Below, one piece after another: positions 1 to 9,463 of a stretch of 64,000 nt of DNA (positions within the stretch are counted from its first letter, which is position 1; the number at the start of each line of letters is the position of its first letter). The stretch lies in NCBI GenBank assembly GCA_903907865.1, contig CAIVPR010000005.1, positions 1 through 64,000 of the forward strand, read 5' to 3'. Made by a program: the position numbers and the translations under genes. Source of the DNA: an uncultured Acidobacteriia bacterium (GTDB taxonomy: Bacteria; Acidobacteriota; Terriglobia; Bryobacterales; Bryobacteraceae). The notes beneath the pieces were generated by a model. It saw nothing but the letters and a program-made list of their open reading frames with translations. It did no database searches and was not told where the DNA came from.

Positions 1-480
1 CCGCCCCAACCCCTCCCTTCTTTCGAAGGAAAGCATCGGTGCCTTGGACTGGCCTCGAAACTTGCGGCTCCCGGAAAAATCCAGCCACGACCCTCGCGGA
101 TAAACCACATCCGCAACGGGCCGTGGACTGCTTACATCGGCCTGCCGTCTAAACTTGTGTTCTAATATAAGAACTTATAAGGAAGGCTGTTAACCACTGG
201 CTGCCGCCCCTACTTCAGGCGACGCCGCTTGTTACCATTCCCGGACACTGTACCGCAGAACCACTGAAGCGATCATACCATGCTGTTTGTTGTTGCGCAA
301 GAGGCAAGAACCAGATGGCGGAGCAGCGGTTTGAAGTTCCGAACCGCTTTTCTCGGCGATGACCGCTGCCGGGTACTTCTGTAGATTAGCATTCGGACTG
401 GCGCTCCGCAACACTTTTGACACAAGTTTTTTGCGGCCTCCTTGCCGCCGGTCAAGTGGGCCGTTTAGAATCAATGGCTT
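1..480. other. Leading intergenic stretch without a recognisable gene
   Basis: No open frame here has a recognisable protein or a convincing start; frames that cross it are antisense to, or out of frame with, the esterase gene that follows. The only notable texture is an AT-rich island at 151-180 containing the inverted repeat GTTCT-AATATA-AGAAC (159-174), which could be part of a promoter or operator. The promoter proposed for the next gene is listed separately. Confidence 0.5.
442..471 (+). promoter_or_regulatory. Putative sigma-70-type promoter of the esterase gene
   Basis: A -35-like TTGCCG (442-447) is followed after 18 bases by a -10-like TAGAAT (466-471). The start codon at 481 is only 9 bases beyond the -10 box and there is no good Shine-Dalgarno sequence, so the transcript would be leaderless or nearly so. 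Confidence 0.4.
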
Positions 481-1107
481 ATGCGCTACATTTATTTTCA
501 TGGGTTCGCCTCCGGCCCTTCCTCCCGTAAGGCCCGTGCTTTCCGCGAGGCCTTCTCGAACCTTGGCATCGACTTGGAGATCCCCGATCTTGCCGGTTGC
601 GACTTTGAGCACCTCACCATTTCGGCCCAACTGGACCTCGCGGAGCGGCTCTTGGCGGGTGCCCCGTGCCGTATTCTAGGATCGTCGATGGGCGGCTACC
701 TTGCGGCTCTGTATGCGTCGCGCCACCCGGAGGTGGATCGAATGGTGCTCCTTGCCCCCGCATTCCGCTTCGAGGAGCGCTGGCCTGGGCTGCTGGGGCC
801 GCAACATTTCCTGGAATGGCGGCGGTCAGGCTGGTTGGAAGTGCACCACTATGCCACGGGAGTCCCCTCCCGTGTCCACTTCGGGCTTTTCGAGGATGCC
901 GGGCGCTGGCCGGGCACCCCGTCGTTCGTGCAACCGACGTTGGCGTTCCACGGGCTCCACGACAATGTGGTCCCCATTTCATGTTCCCGTGATGTTGCGT
1001 CGGCGCACCCGAGCTTCCAATTGGTGGAATTGGACTCCGACCATGAACTGACGGGGCCGCTGGATGCCATCGTCGCGGCGGCCTTGCCTTTCTTGACCGC
1101 GCCCTAA
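481..1107 (+). CDS. YqiA/YcfP-type alpha/beta-hydrolase (esterase)
   Basis: This 208-residue protein is a small cytoplasmic alpha/beta-hydrolase of the YqiA/UPF0227 kind, a family with esterase activity on short acyl esters. It opens with the typical YIYFHGFASGP oxyanion segment, carries the nucleophile elbow GSSMGG with Ser69, and has the acid Asp161 in GLHDNVVP and the base His188 in DSDHEL. Length is normal for the family (about 190-210). No signal peptide is present. It is the first of four plus-strand genes with short gaps (motA, a sigma-54 activator, a glycosyltransferase), although no functional link to them is evident. The physiological substrate cannot be told from sequence. Confidence 0.85.
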   Translation: MRYIYFHGFASGPSSRKARAFREAFSNLGIDLEIPDLAGCDFEHLTISAQLDLAERLLAGAPCRILGSSMGGYLAALYASRHPEVDRMVLLAPAFRFEERWPGLLGPQHFLEWRRSGWLEVHHYATGVPSRVHFGLFEDAGRWPGTPSFVQPTLAFHGLHDNVVPISCSRDVASAHPSFQLVELDSDHELTGPLDAIVAAALPFLTAP

Positions 1108-1150
1108 AGTTTTGCCGCGGTTCTGCCGACCAATAGGGTGGATGGTTCCG

Positions 1151-2038
1151 ATGTTCGGCATGCTCCTCGTTCTGATGTCGGTGGTTGGCGGCTATTCGCT
1201 TGAAGGTGGCGATCCGGCCGCGCTCGTGCGCCCGGAGGAATTGCTCATGATTGGAGGGGCTGGGGCAGGAATGGCCATTGCGTTCAACCGTCCGGAGCAC
1301 CTGGCCGCCCTGCTCCGCGCCCTGCGGGCTTCGTTCCGGCGGAGCGAGCCGACCAAGAGGTCCTATCTCGCGACGCTGATAACCCTGCTATCGGTGTTTG
1401 AGTTCGCCAGACGCGCCGGGCCGTCCCGCGTCGAGGCTGACCTGGACGCCCCGGATGGCGGTGCCGTGTTGGAACGTTGCAAGGCCAGCCTCGCTGTTGC
1501 GGGCACTCCCGAATTTGTGTGCGACTCCATCCGCATGGCGGCATTGGGGCGGGTGGCCCCGAGGGATTTGGAGGACATGCTCGAGTGTGATCTGGATGTG
1601 GGGCGCCAGGCTCGTGAGCGCCCGGCCGAGTCGGCACGCTCGCTCGCCGACGCCTTGCCCGGTTTCGGGATCGCCGCCGCCGTCCTCGGGGTTGTCATCA
1701 CGATGGGCTCGATGGACCGCCCTCCGGCCGAGATCGGTGCCAAGGTGGGAGCGGCGATGATGGGCACGTTCCTGGGAATCCTGCTATCGTACGGATTCGC
1801 CAGCCCGGTCGCGGAGCGGATGGCGGGAGTCGCAGACCGCGAGTCGCAGTATTTCGAGGTGATCCGAGCCGGTGTTGCCGGTTTTGCTAGGGGCATGCCC
1901 TCCGCAATCGCCGTCGAATTTGCCCGCCGGGAGATTCCGCCGGACTTGAGGCCCAGTTTCCAGAGCGTCGAAGAGGCGTGGCGAGCGGAGTTGGCGACCG
2001 CCGCCGCGATTCGCGCAGGTCCGATGAAGAAAGTTTGA
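1151..2038 (+). CDS. motA: Flagellar motor stator protein MotA
   Basis: MotA is the four-helix membrane subunit of the ion-driven flagellar stator. The start at 1151 gives the family-typical N-terminus with VVGGYSLEGG and places AGGGTGG 9 bases upstream; a start at 1142 is also possible. Visible landmarks are the cytoplasmic loop FEFARRAGPSRVEADL, which corresponds to the charged region that contacts FliG, and the most conserved block DALPGFGIAAAVLGVV with its functional proline. A second conserved proline lies in YGFASPVAE in the last membrane segment. About 295 residues is the usual size. The partner MotB, normally the next gene, is absent; a sigma-54 activator follows instead. MotB must be encoded elsewhere, or this stator uses a different partner. 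Confidence 0.9.
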   Translation: MFGMLLVLMSVVGGYSLEGGDPAALVRPEELLMIGGAGAGMAIAFNRPEHLAALLRALRASFRRSEPTKRSYLATLITLLSVFEFARRAGPSRVEADLDAPDGGAVLERCKASLAVAGTPEFVCDSIRMAALGRVAPRDLEDMLECDLDVGRQARERPAESARSLADALPGFGIAAAVLGVVITMGSMDRPPAEIGAKVGAAMMGTFLGILLSYGFASPVAERMAGVADRESQYFEVIRAGVAGFARGMPSAIAVEFARREIPPDLRPSFQSVEEAWRAELATAAAIRAGPMKKV

Positions 2039-2072
2039 GAAAATTCCCGTTTCGGAACACTACATCCGTGTG

Positions 2073-3080
2073 ATGAGAAATTCAGCAGAAGACTTGCCGA
2101 CCGGATTCGTCGGCCGGTCTCCACGGATCGTTCAAATCCGTGCTCGCATCGAGCAAATCGCACAGGGCAAGACCCCGGTGCTCATCCTTGGGGAGAGCGG
2201 CACCGGCAAGGAGGTTGCCGCCCGTTCGCTTTACAACGCCAATCCGAGGGGACAGTTCGTTCCTATCGATTGCGGCTCCCTTGTCGGGCCCTTGATGGAG
2301 AGCGAGTTGTTCGGCCACGCCCGGCACTCGTTCACCGGTGCCAACGAGGCAAAGAAAGGGCTCATGGAATTGGCCCACGGCGGCGTCGCATTCTTCGACG
2401 AGATCGGCGATCTGCCCCTGGAGCTCCAGGTCAAGCTTCTGCGCGTACTTCAGGAACACGAATTCCGGGCTGTGGGCTCACTCCAGCGCACGAGGGTTGA
2501 TGTCAGGGTAATCGCCGCGACCCACCGGAACCTGGAGAAGGAGGTCAAGGCTGGCCGGTTCCGCGAGGACCTGTTCCATCGGCTCAATGTGACCAGAGTC
2601 ACGCTGCCGCCACTTCGCGAACGCAAGGAGGATATCCCCTTGTTGGTCGAACGGTTCCTTGCCACCTACGGCCGCCGCTACATCCTTGCGCACGAGGCCA
2701 TGGACGCCATGATGGCCTATGATTGGCCAGGCAACATCCGGGAACTGAAGAACTGCCTCGACCGGATGGTCGATTCCGGCGACGGTCCCCTTCTTCCGTT
2801 CATGGAACTGCCCACCTCGATCATCAACTTCGCGCGCGCCGGACGCACCGCCATTGCCGCGACGGCCGCAGCCGCCCACGATCCGATGAATCCGTTTCCG
2901 CCCGGCCTTGCCGACGGTGCCTCCAAGGTCGTCCCGCTCTCCGAGCTCGAACGCCGGGCAATCGGCGAGGCGCTGCTTGAAACCAAGGGCGACCGCACCA
3001 TAGCAGCCCAACTGCTCGGCATCGGACGCACAACCCTCTACCGGAAACTCAAGGAGTACCAAATGGTCGTGGAGGTTTAG
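2073..3080 (+). CDS. Sigma-54-dependent transcriptional activator lacking a sensor domain
   Basis: The 335-residue protein consists of an AAA+ sigma-54-activation domain and a C-terminal Fis-type helix-turn-helix (about residues 290-330, with [20 protein letters not shown]). Walker A is GESGTGKE (40-47) and Walker B lies in [11 protein letters not shown] (103-113). There is no N-terminal receiver, GAF or PAS domain, so activity may be controlled by abundance or by a separate protein, as in PspF-like activators. The sigma-54 contact loop reads HSFTGA (85-90) instead of GAFTGA; the Phe, Thr and final Gly-Ala are kept. GTG at 2070 is an alternative start. It lies 31 bases after motA and 34 bases before a glycosyltransferase, which suggests co-transcription and perhaps a role in motility or surface polysaccharide control. 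Confidence 0.9.
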   Translation: MRNSAEDLPTGFVGRSPRIVQIRARIEQIAQGKTPVLILGESGTGKEVAARSLYNANPRGQFVPIDCGSLVGPLMESELFGHARHSFTGANEAKKGLMELAHGGVAFFDEIGDLPLELQVKLLRVLQEHEFRAVGSLQRTRVDVRVIAATHRNLEKEVKAGRFREDLFHRLNVTRVTLPPLRERKEDIPLLVERFLATYGRRYILAHEAMDAMMAYDWPGNIRELKNCLDRMVDSGDGPLLPFMELPTSIINFARAGRTAIAATAAAAHDPMNPFPPGLADGASKVVPLSELERRAIGEALLETKGDRTIAAQLLGIGRTTLYRKLKEYQMVVEV

Positions 3081-3114
3081 GCGACCCGATCAGGCAGCTT
3101 GCTACGCTCGGAGT

Positions 3115-4143
3115 TTGCGGATCGGACTGGACGCCACCTACAGCATCGACAAAGCGCCCACCGGCGTCGCGGTCTACTCCCAACAGATCCTCGCCGGTGT
3201 CGCGGCCAGCGGGTTCGCGGAACAATGCGACTGGTTCTACCGGTCTCGGAAATTCTGGCGGGCCCGGAAGCGCCCGCACCCCGCCAACGCCAGCCCCCGG
3301 TTTCTCCACGATTGGATCGGCGACCGCTCCGCCGACCTGTTCCACGGACTCAACCAACGTCTTCCGGCCCGCCGATTCCGCAAACAGATCGCAACCTTCC
3401 ACGATCTTTTCGTCCTCTCGGCCGAGTACAGCACCGCCGACTTCCGTGCCCGATTCGCCGAGCAGGCCCGCAATGCCGCAGCCGCAGCCGACCTCGTCAT
3501 CGCGGTTTCCGCTTTCACCGCCAGCCAGATCCAAGAATACCTCCACGTCCCGGCCTCGCGAATCCGGGTCGTGCACCACGGCGTCACTCCGCGAACTATC
3601 CCCGACGTCCCCCGCGAAAAGGTGGTTCTCTGCGTCGGGGCCATCCAGAAACGCAAAAACCAACCCAATCTGGTCCGAGCTTTTGAATCGATGCCAACCG
3701 ACTGGAGCTTGGTGCTTGCCGGATCGGCAGGTTTCGGCGCCACCGCGACCACCGACGCCGTGGCCAAAAGCCCCAGCCGCGACAGGATCCTAGTCACCGG
3801 CTACGTGACGGAACCGGAACTGAGCGAATGGTACGGCAAGGCCTCGATCTTCGCCTTTCCATCGTTCGACGAAGGCTTCGGCATCCCGATCCTGGAGGCA
3901 ATGGCCGCCGGAATACCCGTGGTCACCTCGGACCGCTCCGCATTGCCGGAAGTCGCGGGCACCGCCGCCCTGACTATCAACCCCTCGGACACGGACGAAC
4001 TCGCCGCCGCACTCAACGAGCTTGCGTCAAACGAGACCCGCCGCGCCCAGCTGCAACAACTCGGCCTCGAACGCGCCAAGCAGTTCACCTGGCAAAAAGC
4101 GGTCGAAGAAACACTGGCCGTCTACCGCGAACTCCTGACTTAA
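3115..4143 (+). CDS. Glycosyltransferase family 4 (GT-B fold)
   Basis: This 342-residue protein is a retaining GT4-type glycosyltransferase that would transfer a sugar from an NDP or lipid donor. The N-terminus MRIGLDATYS...PTGVAVYS is the family's donor/acceptor loop with the Gly-rich turn, and the C-terminal domain contains the hallmark E-x7-E segment in FDEGFGIPILEAMAAG. No membrane segment or signal peptide is seen. The N-terminal conservation forces a TTG start at 3115; no ATG fits, and GGAG lies too close to act as a normal ribosome site. It is probably the last gene of the run beginning with the esterase. Acceptor and sugar are unknown. Confidence 0.85.
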   Translation: MRIGLDATYSIDKAPTGVAVYSQQILAGVAASGFAEQCDWFYRSRKFWRARKRPHPANASPRFLHDWIGDRSADLFHGLNQRLPARRFRKQIATFHDLFVLSAEYSTADFRARFAEQARNAAAAADLVIAVSAFTASQIQEYLHVPASRIRVVHHGVTPRTIPDVPREKVVLCVGAIQKRKNQPNLVRAFESMPTDWSLVLAGSAGFGATATTDAVAKSPSRDRILVTGYVTEPELSEWYGKASIFAFPSFDEGFGIPILEAMAAGIPVVTSDRSALPEVAGTAALTINPSDTDELAAALNELASNETRRAQLQQLGLERAKQFTWQKAVEETLAVYRELLT

Positions 4144-4163
4144 CCTGCCCTAGCCAGAGAAGT

Positions 4164-4553
4164 TCAGGCGTCGTCGCGCTTCCCGTGCTCCGACCCGTGG
4201 CGCTCGGCGATGCCTTGATCGTCCCCGCCCGACCCTTCCGGATCCACCATGATCCGCAGCGCCTTCAAAAACCGCTTGTCCTGGGTCGTGAACCGTACTT
4301 TTCCGCCCGATGTCGACCTCGCCAACGGGGACCGGGGTGATTCGTACAACGCCTCGTCCGACAGGTCCTCGTAATCATCCTCCCGGAGTTCCTGGGACTT
4401 GTTGAAGCCGATGGTGGCCTCGAGCACAAGGAAGACATCGTAACCGGCGTGTTTGATCTCTCCGATGGCCTCGGCAATACGGTCGGAGTCGGACAGCGAC
4501 TCGTTGATAGCATTGCCCAGATCCTGCATCAAGCCCTTCAGACGTTCTTCCAT
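4164..4553 (-). CDS. Hypothetical acidic protein, 129 aa
   Basis: I do not recognise a named family. The start at 4553 is chosen because GGGCGGGA lies just upstream and because the longer open frame upstream of it looks non-coding (Arg/Pro/Cys-rich). The product is soluble and acidic: an amphipathic N-terminal half ([16 protein letters not shown]..., with [28 protein letters not shown]) is followed by an acidic patch ([13 protein letters not shown]) and a basic [17 protein letters not shown] segment. It converges on the glycosyltransferase gene with a 20-base gap and diverges from the small membrane-protein gene at 4703. Confidence 0.65.
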   Translation of the reverse strand: MEERLKGLMQDLGNAINESLSDSDRIAEAIGEIKHAGYDVFLVLEATIGFNKSQELREDDYEDLSDEALYESPRSPLARSTSGGKVRFTTQDKRFLKALRIMVDPEGSGGDDQGIAERHGSEHGKRDDA

Positions 4554-4702
4554 TCCCGCCCTTTCCGGTTTCGAGCCTGGCGCGGTATCGCGCACGGGCA
4601 GATGTCTTGATTGTACAGACCTATTGCCACAGGTACAACGCCATGTGCATCGGGGGAGAGGTCCGAATCGGGCCGTCCCCGGCGGATTGGTAGGATGGAA
4701 GA

Positions 4703-5053
4703 ATGAGCACGGCGGGACAAGTGGGACGGATGGCGGGCAAACTGGCGCGGCAGTGGATGCCGGTGGCCAAGAAGTCCGCGGACACCGCAAAGTCCTTCGC
4801 TCCAAGCGTAAAGCAGTCCAGCGCGTTCCTAAAACACGTCGTCCCGGCGGCGGCAAAACCGCTGCACTCCCTCTGGCACGAAATCCTAGGATTCACGTTC
4901 CTCGTCTTCGCGGCCATCGGAACGTTCAAAGTGCTACGCCACCCCGAGGCCATGAGCCCCGTGAAGCTTGCAATCATCTCCGTTTTCATCATCGTGATGG
5001 CCGTCTACGGTATTTCCTCGGTGATCAAATCGCGCAAGATCACCCGCTCCTAG
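4703..5053 (+). CDS. Small two-helix membrane protein of unknown function
   Basis: The 116-residue product has a basic, amphipathic N-terminal half (residues 1-58) followed by two predicted membrane helices, roughly [18 protein letters not shown] (65-82) and [20 protein letters not shown] (88-107), and a short basic tail. I do not recognise a family. GGAAGA directly precedes the ATG, and a TAGGAT box lies 6 bases upstream of the start, so the mRNA may have a very short leader. It precedes the methylmalonyl-CoA mutase gene by only 29 bases on the same strand and could be co-transcribed with it. Confidence 0.6.
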   Translation: MSTAGQVGRMAGKLARQWMPVAKKSADTAKSFAPSVKQSSAFLKHVVPAAAKPLHSLWHEILGFTFLVFAAIGTFKVLRHPEAMSPVKLAIISVFIIVMAVYGISSVIKSRKITRS

Positions 5054-5082
5054 CAGAAAACAAAACAAACCCAGGGCGTCCG

Positions 5083-6588
5083 ATGGAATCCCCTCCCACC
5101 CCCGGCTCCTTCCCGTACACCCGCGGCATCCACCGGGAAATGTACCGCAACCGCCTCTGGACCATGCGGCAATACGCCGGTTTCGGGTCCGCCGAGGAGA
5201 CCAACGCCCGCTACCGATACCTCCTCGAACAGGGCACCACCGGCCTGTCGGTCGCTTTCGACCTTCCTACACAGATCGGCCTCGACCCCGACCACCCCCT
5301 CGCGGCGGGCGAGGTTGGGCGCACAGGCGTTTCCGTGGCGTCGCTCGCCGACATGCGCCGACTCTTCGACGGCATCGACCTCAACCGCGTGTCGACGTCG
5401 ATGACGATCAATTCCACGGCGTCGATCCTGCTGGCCCTCTTCGTCGTCGCCGCCCGCGAGTCCGGGGCCGACGTGCGCCGCCTCCAAGGCACCGTCCAGA
5501 ACGACATCCTGAAGGAGTACATCGCCCGCGGCACCTACATCTACCCGCCGCGCGCCTCGATGCGGATCATCACCGACATGTTCGCCTGGGCGGCCGCCGA
5601 GATCCCGGAGTGGAACACGATCTCCATCAGCGGCTACCACATTCGCGAAGCGGGCTCGACCGCGTCCCAGGAAATCGCGTTCACATTCGCCAACGCCATC
5701 GCCTACATCGAGGCCGCGATCGCAGCCGGACTTCCGGTTGACTCCTTCGCCCCCCGCCTCTCGTTTTTCTTCAACGCGCACTCGGATTTCCTCGAGGAAA
5801 TCGCCAAATTCCGCGCCGCGCGCCGCCTCTATGCCCACCTGATGCGCGATCGCTTCGGGGCCAAGGACCCGAAATCGTGGATGCTCCGCTTCCATACCCA
5901 GACAGCCGGATCCACCCTCACCGCCCAGCAGCCCGACGTCAACCTCGTCCGCACGGCGGTCGAGGCGATGGCGGCTGTACTCGGCGGCACCCAGTCCCTC
6001 CACACCAACTCGCGCGACGAGGCGCTCGGCCTGCCGACCGAGGAGTCCGCCCGCCTCGCCCTCCGCACCCAGCAGATCATCGCGCACGAAACCGGTGTCA
6101 CGAACATGGCGGACCCCCTCGGCGGGAGTATCGTGATTGAGGAACTGACGGACCGCGTGGAGGCCGACGCCAAACGCTACCTAAGCAAGATCGACGACAT
6201 GGGCGGCACGCTCCGGGCCATCGAAACAGGCTACATCCAGGGCGAGATCCAAAACGCGGCCTACGGCTATCAGCGGCGCGTCGAATCCGGCGAACAGGTG
6301 ATCGTCGGCGTCAACCGGTTCCGTATGGAGGAAAGCGCAGGCGTGCCGGTCTTCCGGATCGATCCGAACATCGAGCGCGCCCAAGTAGCTGCCATCAACC
6401 GAGTCCGGGCCGAACGCGACAACCAAATCTGCACGCAACGCCTGGCCGAACTGGAAGCGGCGGCCCGCGGCGACGAAAATCTAATGCCCCGAATCGTGGC
6501 CGCCGTGGAAGCCCTGGCGACGGTCGGCGAGATTTCAGACCGCCTCCGCGCCGTCTTCGGCGAATACCGGGATGGCGACTGGTCCTAA
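5083..6588 (+). CDS. Methylmalonyl-CoA mutase, large (catalytic) subunit
   Basis: This 501-residue protein is the TIM-barrel, acyl-CoA-binding part of a coenzyme-B12-dependent mutase that interconverts methylmalonyl-CoA and succinyl-CoA. The start at 5083 gives [24 protein letters not shown], typical of the family. Tyr in RQYAGF and Arg in [10 protein letters not shown] are the residues that select methylmalonyl-CoA; isobutyryl-CoA mutases have Phe in place of the Tyr. The substrate-site His is in SISGYH. The C-terminal B12-binding domain (DxHxxG) is absent, so this is the split, archaeal-like arrangement needing a separate small subunit, which is not in the window. It ends convergently with the DoxX gene, overlapping it by 4 bases. 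Confidence 0.92.
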   Translation: MESPPTPGSFPYTRGIHREMYRNRLWTMRQYAGFGSAEETNARYRYLLEQGTTGLSVAFDLPTQIGLDPDHPLAAGEVGRTGVSVASLADMRRLFDGIDLNRVSTSMTINSTASILLALFVVAARESGADVRRLQGTVQNDILKEYIARGTYIYPPRASMRIITDMFAWAAAEIPEWNTISISGYHIREAGSTASQEIAFTFANAIAYIEAAIAAGLPVDSFAPRLSFFFNAHSDFLEEIAKFRAARRLYAHLMRDRFGAKDPKSWMLRFHTQTAGSTLTAQQPDVNLVRTAVEAMAAVLGGTQSLHTNSRDEALGLPTEESARLALRTQQIIAHETGVTNMADPLGGSIVIEELTDRVEADAKRYLSKIDDMGGTLRAIETGYIQGEIQNAAYGYQRRVESGEQVIVGVNRFRMEESAGVPVFRIDPNIERAQVAAINRVRAERDNQICTQRLAELEAAARGDENLMPRIVAAVEALATVGEISDRLRAVFGEYRDGDWS

Positions 6589-6962
6589 GCCGACGCCAAC
6601 AGCATCAACGCCGCTCCCGCCAAAGACAAATCCTTGATGAAGTGCGCGTACTCACTGAGGTGCAAGTACGAATCCTTCTCATTCCAGAAGTGGTGGAGGA
6701 AAAACGGTGCCGGGAAAATGATCCCGAACAGCATCGCAGCCCCGATCCGGTGCCAGCCAAACAGGATCGCCATACCGCCGCCCACCATCATCACCACAGT
6801 CAACAGCGTTGCAGCCTTCGGCAGCGGCACGCCCTTCCTCTTGAGGAGCGCCGAATGCTCCGTGAAATTCCAAAGGTGGCTCGCCCCCATAAGAACGAAA
6901 TAGACCACGAACAACACCCGCCCCACGCTCGGCAGCCAGTTCGGCAAGTCAATCTGCGTCAT
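6585..6962 (-). CDS. DoxX-family membrane protein
   Basis: A 125-residue polytopic membrane protein with four hydrophobic segments, starting with [17 protein letters not shown] and including the DoxX-like SHLWNF and [11 protein letters not shown] stretches. DoxX-like proteins are small quinone-related or redox-linked membrane proteins whose exact role is usually unknown. Translation may start at ATG 6962 or at GTG 6965, with GGAGA upstream. The gene follows the desaturase gene on the same strand by 31 bases, so the two probably form an operon, and its 3' end overlaps the mutase gene on the other strand. Confidence 0.75.
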   Translation of the reverse strand: MTQIDLPNWLPSVGRVLFVVYFVLMGASHLWNFTEHSALLKRKGVPLPKAATLLTVVMMVGGGMAILFGWHRIGAAMLFGIIFPAPFFLHHFWNEKDSYLHLSEYAHFIKDLSLAGAALMLLASA

Positions 6963-6993
6963 CACTTAAGCACCGTTCTCCAAATCGGGATTC

Positions 6994-7833
6994 TCAAAAC
7001 ACGATCTTGCGCTTCAACTCCGGCGCGGCATCATCCAGCCTCCGAGACAACTCGGAAAGGTGGCAGGTCGGAACCGCCGGAAACAAATGGTGCTCGATAT
7101 GCCGGAACATGTCGAACGTGATGGCGTTCTTCACCTGGCTCCGGAGCGTCCGGGCGAGGTAGTGGGTGCGGTCGCAGTGGTGGTGGACGGTCCAAACGGC
7201 GAAGAACGCGGTGAAACAATGCCCTACCGCCATCACAACCACCTGGTAGCGCAACACCGGGTTGTCCAACACGCGAAAAACCAAACAAACCCAGACGGCG
7301 TTCATCAAAAGCTCCCCGGCCACCTGCGCCCGCAACCGCCAGCTCCCCAGCCGCAGGGCCGTAACGTGTAACAACAGAGTAAACGCCGGGCCGAACAGCA
7401 GGGCGCGCCACCAAGCCATCTCCCCGCTCCGCCCTTCCACATCGCCCTCGCCCATCGCCAGCGCATGGTGCCGCATGTGGTTGAAGCGCACGGCGTGCAT
7501 CGACCCCAGCATCACCAGACTCATTGTCCAGAGCACCGCCTCGTCCCCCCAACGCGGCAGGCCGATCGCATGGTGGAACGCGTTGTGGACCAGCCGCAAG
7601 CCCGCAAGGAAAAACACAAAGGACAACGGCAGCGCGACCCACGCCCAGCCCCGACCCACTACGGCCCAGGACAATGCCAGCCACACGGCGGGCAGCATCA
7701 GCTCGGCAGCGACCTCTCGATCACGGACCGGCACAAGATCACGCCACCGTACGGAGCGAATTCGCGGATCCCGAAAAATCTCCGGACCTGCCGTCTGCTG
7801 CATGCGCCGAACGTGCAGCACGCCGTTTGCCAT
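6994..7833 (-). CDS. Membrane fatty-acid desaturase / hydroxylase-type di-iron enzyme
   Basis: This is an integral-membrane FA_desaturase-family protein of about 279 residues. Three histidine boxes expected to hold the di-iron site are visible: HNAFHH, HMRHH and HIEHH, with an additional HHHCDRTHY segment between the second and third. Hydrophobic helices flank the boxes (for example LPLSFVFFLAGL). The start is uncertain: ATG 7833 is used here, ATG 7803 is an alternative, and neither has a strong ribosome site. The upstream continuation of the frame looks non-coding. It is probably co-transcribed with the DoxX gene. Acyl-lipid, sterol or carotenoid substrates cannot be distinguished from sequence alone. 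Confidence 0.8.
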   Translation of the reverse strand: MANGVLHVRRMQQTAGPEIFRDPRIRSVRWRDLVPVRDREVAAELMLPAVWLALSWAVVGRGWAWVALPLSFVFFLAGLRLVHNAFHHAIGLPRWGDEAVLWTMSLVMLGSMHAVRFNHMRHHALAMGEGDVEGRSGEMAWWRALLFGPAFTLLLHVTALRLGSWRLRAQVAGELLMNAVWVCLVFRVLDNPVLRYQVVVMAVGHCFTAFFAVWTVHHHCDRTHYLARTLRSQVKNAITFDMFRHIEHHLFPAVPTCHLSELSRRLDDAAPELKRKIVF

Positions 7834-8045
7834 GAAAAGCACCGGGCACCCGCAGGATCTGGCGCAGAAGCTGAGGCTTGGGCCGTCGGGCTGCGTCGGA
7901 TGGCGCAACCAAAACAATCTTTTCCAGACCTGGCGGCGCGTGCAATCATGCTCGCCGCGTCTAGAACCCCCTTCAATGCAAGCATTTCCGAACCAAGGTG
8001 ACGTGCGCCGAAGGCCACCGCACCACCCCCGCAGACCCATTCCGT

Positions 8046-8062
8046 TTGGTGGTCAAAGTGCA
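8046..8062 (+). promoter_or_regulatory. Weak sigma-54-like -24/-12 element upstream of the hydrogenase locus
   Basis: TTGG at 8046-8049 and TGCA at 8059-8062 place GG and GC exactly 10 bases apart, the spacing required by sigma-54, about 65 bases before hypC. The intervening bases match the consensus poorly (TGGTCAAAG). The rest of the 290-base gap between the desaturase and hypC genes contains nothing else I recognise. Confidence 0.2.
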
Positions 8063-8126
8063 AATGGGAGCACGGCAACCAATGCCCTCGCACCGCGTTG
8101 CGAGAGAAGGGACCGGGACGTTCCAA

Positions 8127-8378
8127 ATGTGCCTCGCCGTACCAGGAAGGGTCGTGGATCTATTCGGGGATGACCCGGCCTTCCGCTCCGCCAACGTCGA
8201 TTTCTGCGGCATCCGCAAGAACGTCAATCTCGCCTTCACCCCCGAGGCCGAGCCCGGCGACTACGTCCTCGTCCATGTCGGCTTTGCCATCTCCCGCATC
8301 GACTCCGACGAGGCCCACCGCACCTTCCAGTACCTGAAATCCATCGGGGCCCTAAAAGAAGAGGGGTACGCGGTATGA
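8127..8378 (+). CDS. hypC: Hydrogenase maturation chaperone HypC
   Basis: HypC carries the Fe(CN)2CO unit with HypD and delivers it to the hydrogenase large-subunit precursor. The start at 8127 yields MCLAVPGRV, in which the second residue, Cys2, is the essential iron ligand; this fixes the start unambiguously. At 83 residues it has normal length. It is the first gene of the hyp/hydrogenase locus and its ATGA overlaps the hypD start, indicating translational coupling. Confidence 0.95.
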   Translation: MCLAVPGRVVDLFGDDPAFRSANVDFCGIRKNVNLAFTPEAEPGDYVLVHVGFAISRIDSDEAHRTFQYLKSIGALKEEGYAV

Positions 8379-9463
8379 AATACGTAGACGAATACCGCGA
8401 CCCGGCAATCGCCATCGCCTTGGCCGGCCAAATCAACCACGCCTCCACCAAGCCGTGGGTCCTCATGGAAGTTTGCGGCGGGCAAACCCACACCCTGATG
8501 CGTTACGGCATCGGCGACCTGATCCCCGATTCCGTCGAACTTGTCCACGGCCCCGGATGCCCCGTCTGCGTCACGCCTCTGGAGATGATCGACCAGGCCA
8601 TCGTCCTCGCCGGCCGCCCCGACACCATCTTCACCTCCTACGGCGACATGCTCCGGGTCCCCGGCTCCCGCCGCGACCTCTTCCAGGCCCGGTCGGAAGG
8701 TGCCGACGTCCGTATCGTCTACTCCCCGATGGACGCCGTCCAGATCGCCCGCGCCAATCCCGCCAAGCAGGTGGTCTTTTTCGGTGTCGGCTTCGAAACC
8801 ACCGCCCCGGCCAACGCGATGGCGGTCTGGCAGGCGCGCAAGGAAGGCTTGCAGAATTTTTCGATGCTCGTTTCGCACGTCCTCGTGCCGCCCGCCATGC
8901 GCCTGATCCTCCAATCCCCCGGCAACCGCGTGCAGGGCTTCATCGCCCCGGGCCACGTTTGCGCCATCATGGGCTTCCGGGAATACGCGGACCTCGCCCG
9001 TGAATTCCACGTCCCCATCGTCGTCGGCGGGTTTGAGCCTGTCGACCTCCTCGAAGCCATTTCCATGCTGGTGGCCCAACTCGAAACCGGTCGCGCGGAA
9101 GTGGAAAACCAGTATTCCCGCTCGGTCGACTACCTCGGCAACCGCGCCGCCCAGAACATCATGCGCGAGGTCTTCACCGTGACCAACCGCAAATGGCGCG
9201 GCATCGGTGAAATCGGTTCGAGCGGCCTCCGGCTCAAAGACGAATTCGCAGCCTTCGACGCCGAGAAAGTCTTTGAGCTCCAATCGCTCCACGTCGAGGA
9301 ACCGCGCGAATGCGTCAGCGCCCTCGTTCTCCAAGGCCGCTGCAAGCCCGCGCAATGCCCCGCCTTCGGAACAACCTGCACGCCCATGCACCCCCTCGGA
9401 GCTCCCATGGTCTCGGCCGAAGGTGCCTGCGCCGCTTGGTATCAGTACAAACGCCATGACTGA
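8375..9463 (+). CDS. hypD: Hydrogenase maturation protein HypD
   Basis: HypD is the iron-sulfur scaffold on which the Fe(CN)2CO group of [NiFe]-hydrogenase is assembled. The 362-residue protein shows the family motifs CGGQTHT near residue 35, GPGCPVC near residue 62, and a cysteine-rich C-terminal region (about residues 315-340: [15 protein letters not shown]) that binds the [4Fe-4S] cluster. Length matches HypD. The start overlaps hypC by 4 bases and the end overlaps hypE by 8 bases, so hypC, hypD and hypE are tightly coupled. Confidence 0.96.
   Translation: MKYVDEYRDPAIAIALAGQINHASTKPWVLMEVCGGQTHTLMRYGIGDLIPDSVELVHGPGCPVCVTPLEMIDQAIVLAGRPDTIFTSYGDMLRVPGSRRDLFQARSEGADVRIVYSPMDAVQIARANPAKQVVFFGVGFETTAPANAMAVWQARKEGLQNFSMLVSHVLVPPAMRLILQSPGNRVQGFIAPGHVCAIMGFREYADLAREFHVPIVVGGFEPVDLLEAISMLVAQLETGRAEVENQYSRSVDYLGNRAAQNIMREVFTVTNRKWRGIGEIGSSGLRLKDEFAAFDAEKVFELQSLHVEEPRECVSALVLQGRCKPAQCPAFGTTCTPMHPLGAPMVSAEGACAAWYQYKRHD

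Noticed and set aside
50-66. Sigma-54-like TGGCC...TTGCG near the window start
   Set aside because: GG and GC are 11 bases apart, one more than sigma-54 tolerates.
4453-5082. N-terminal extension of the methylmalonyl-CoA mutase reading frame
   Set aside because: The extension overlaps two other genes and lacks family sequence; the true start at 5083 gives the normal N-terminus.
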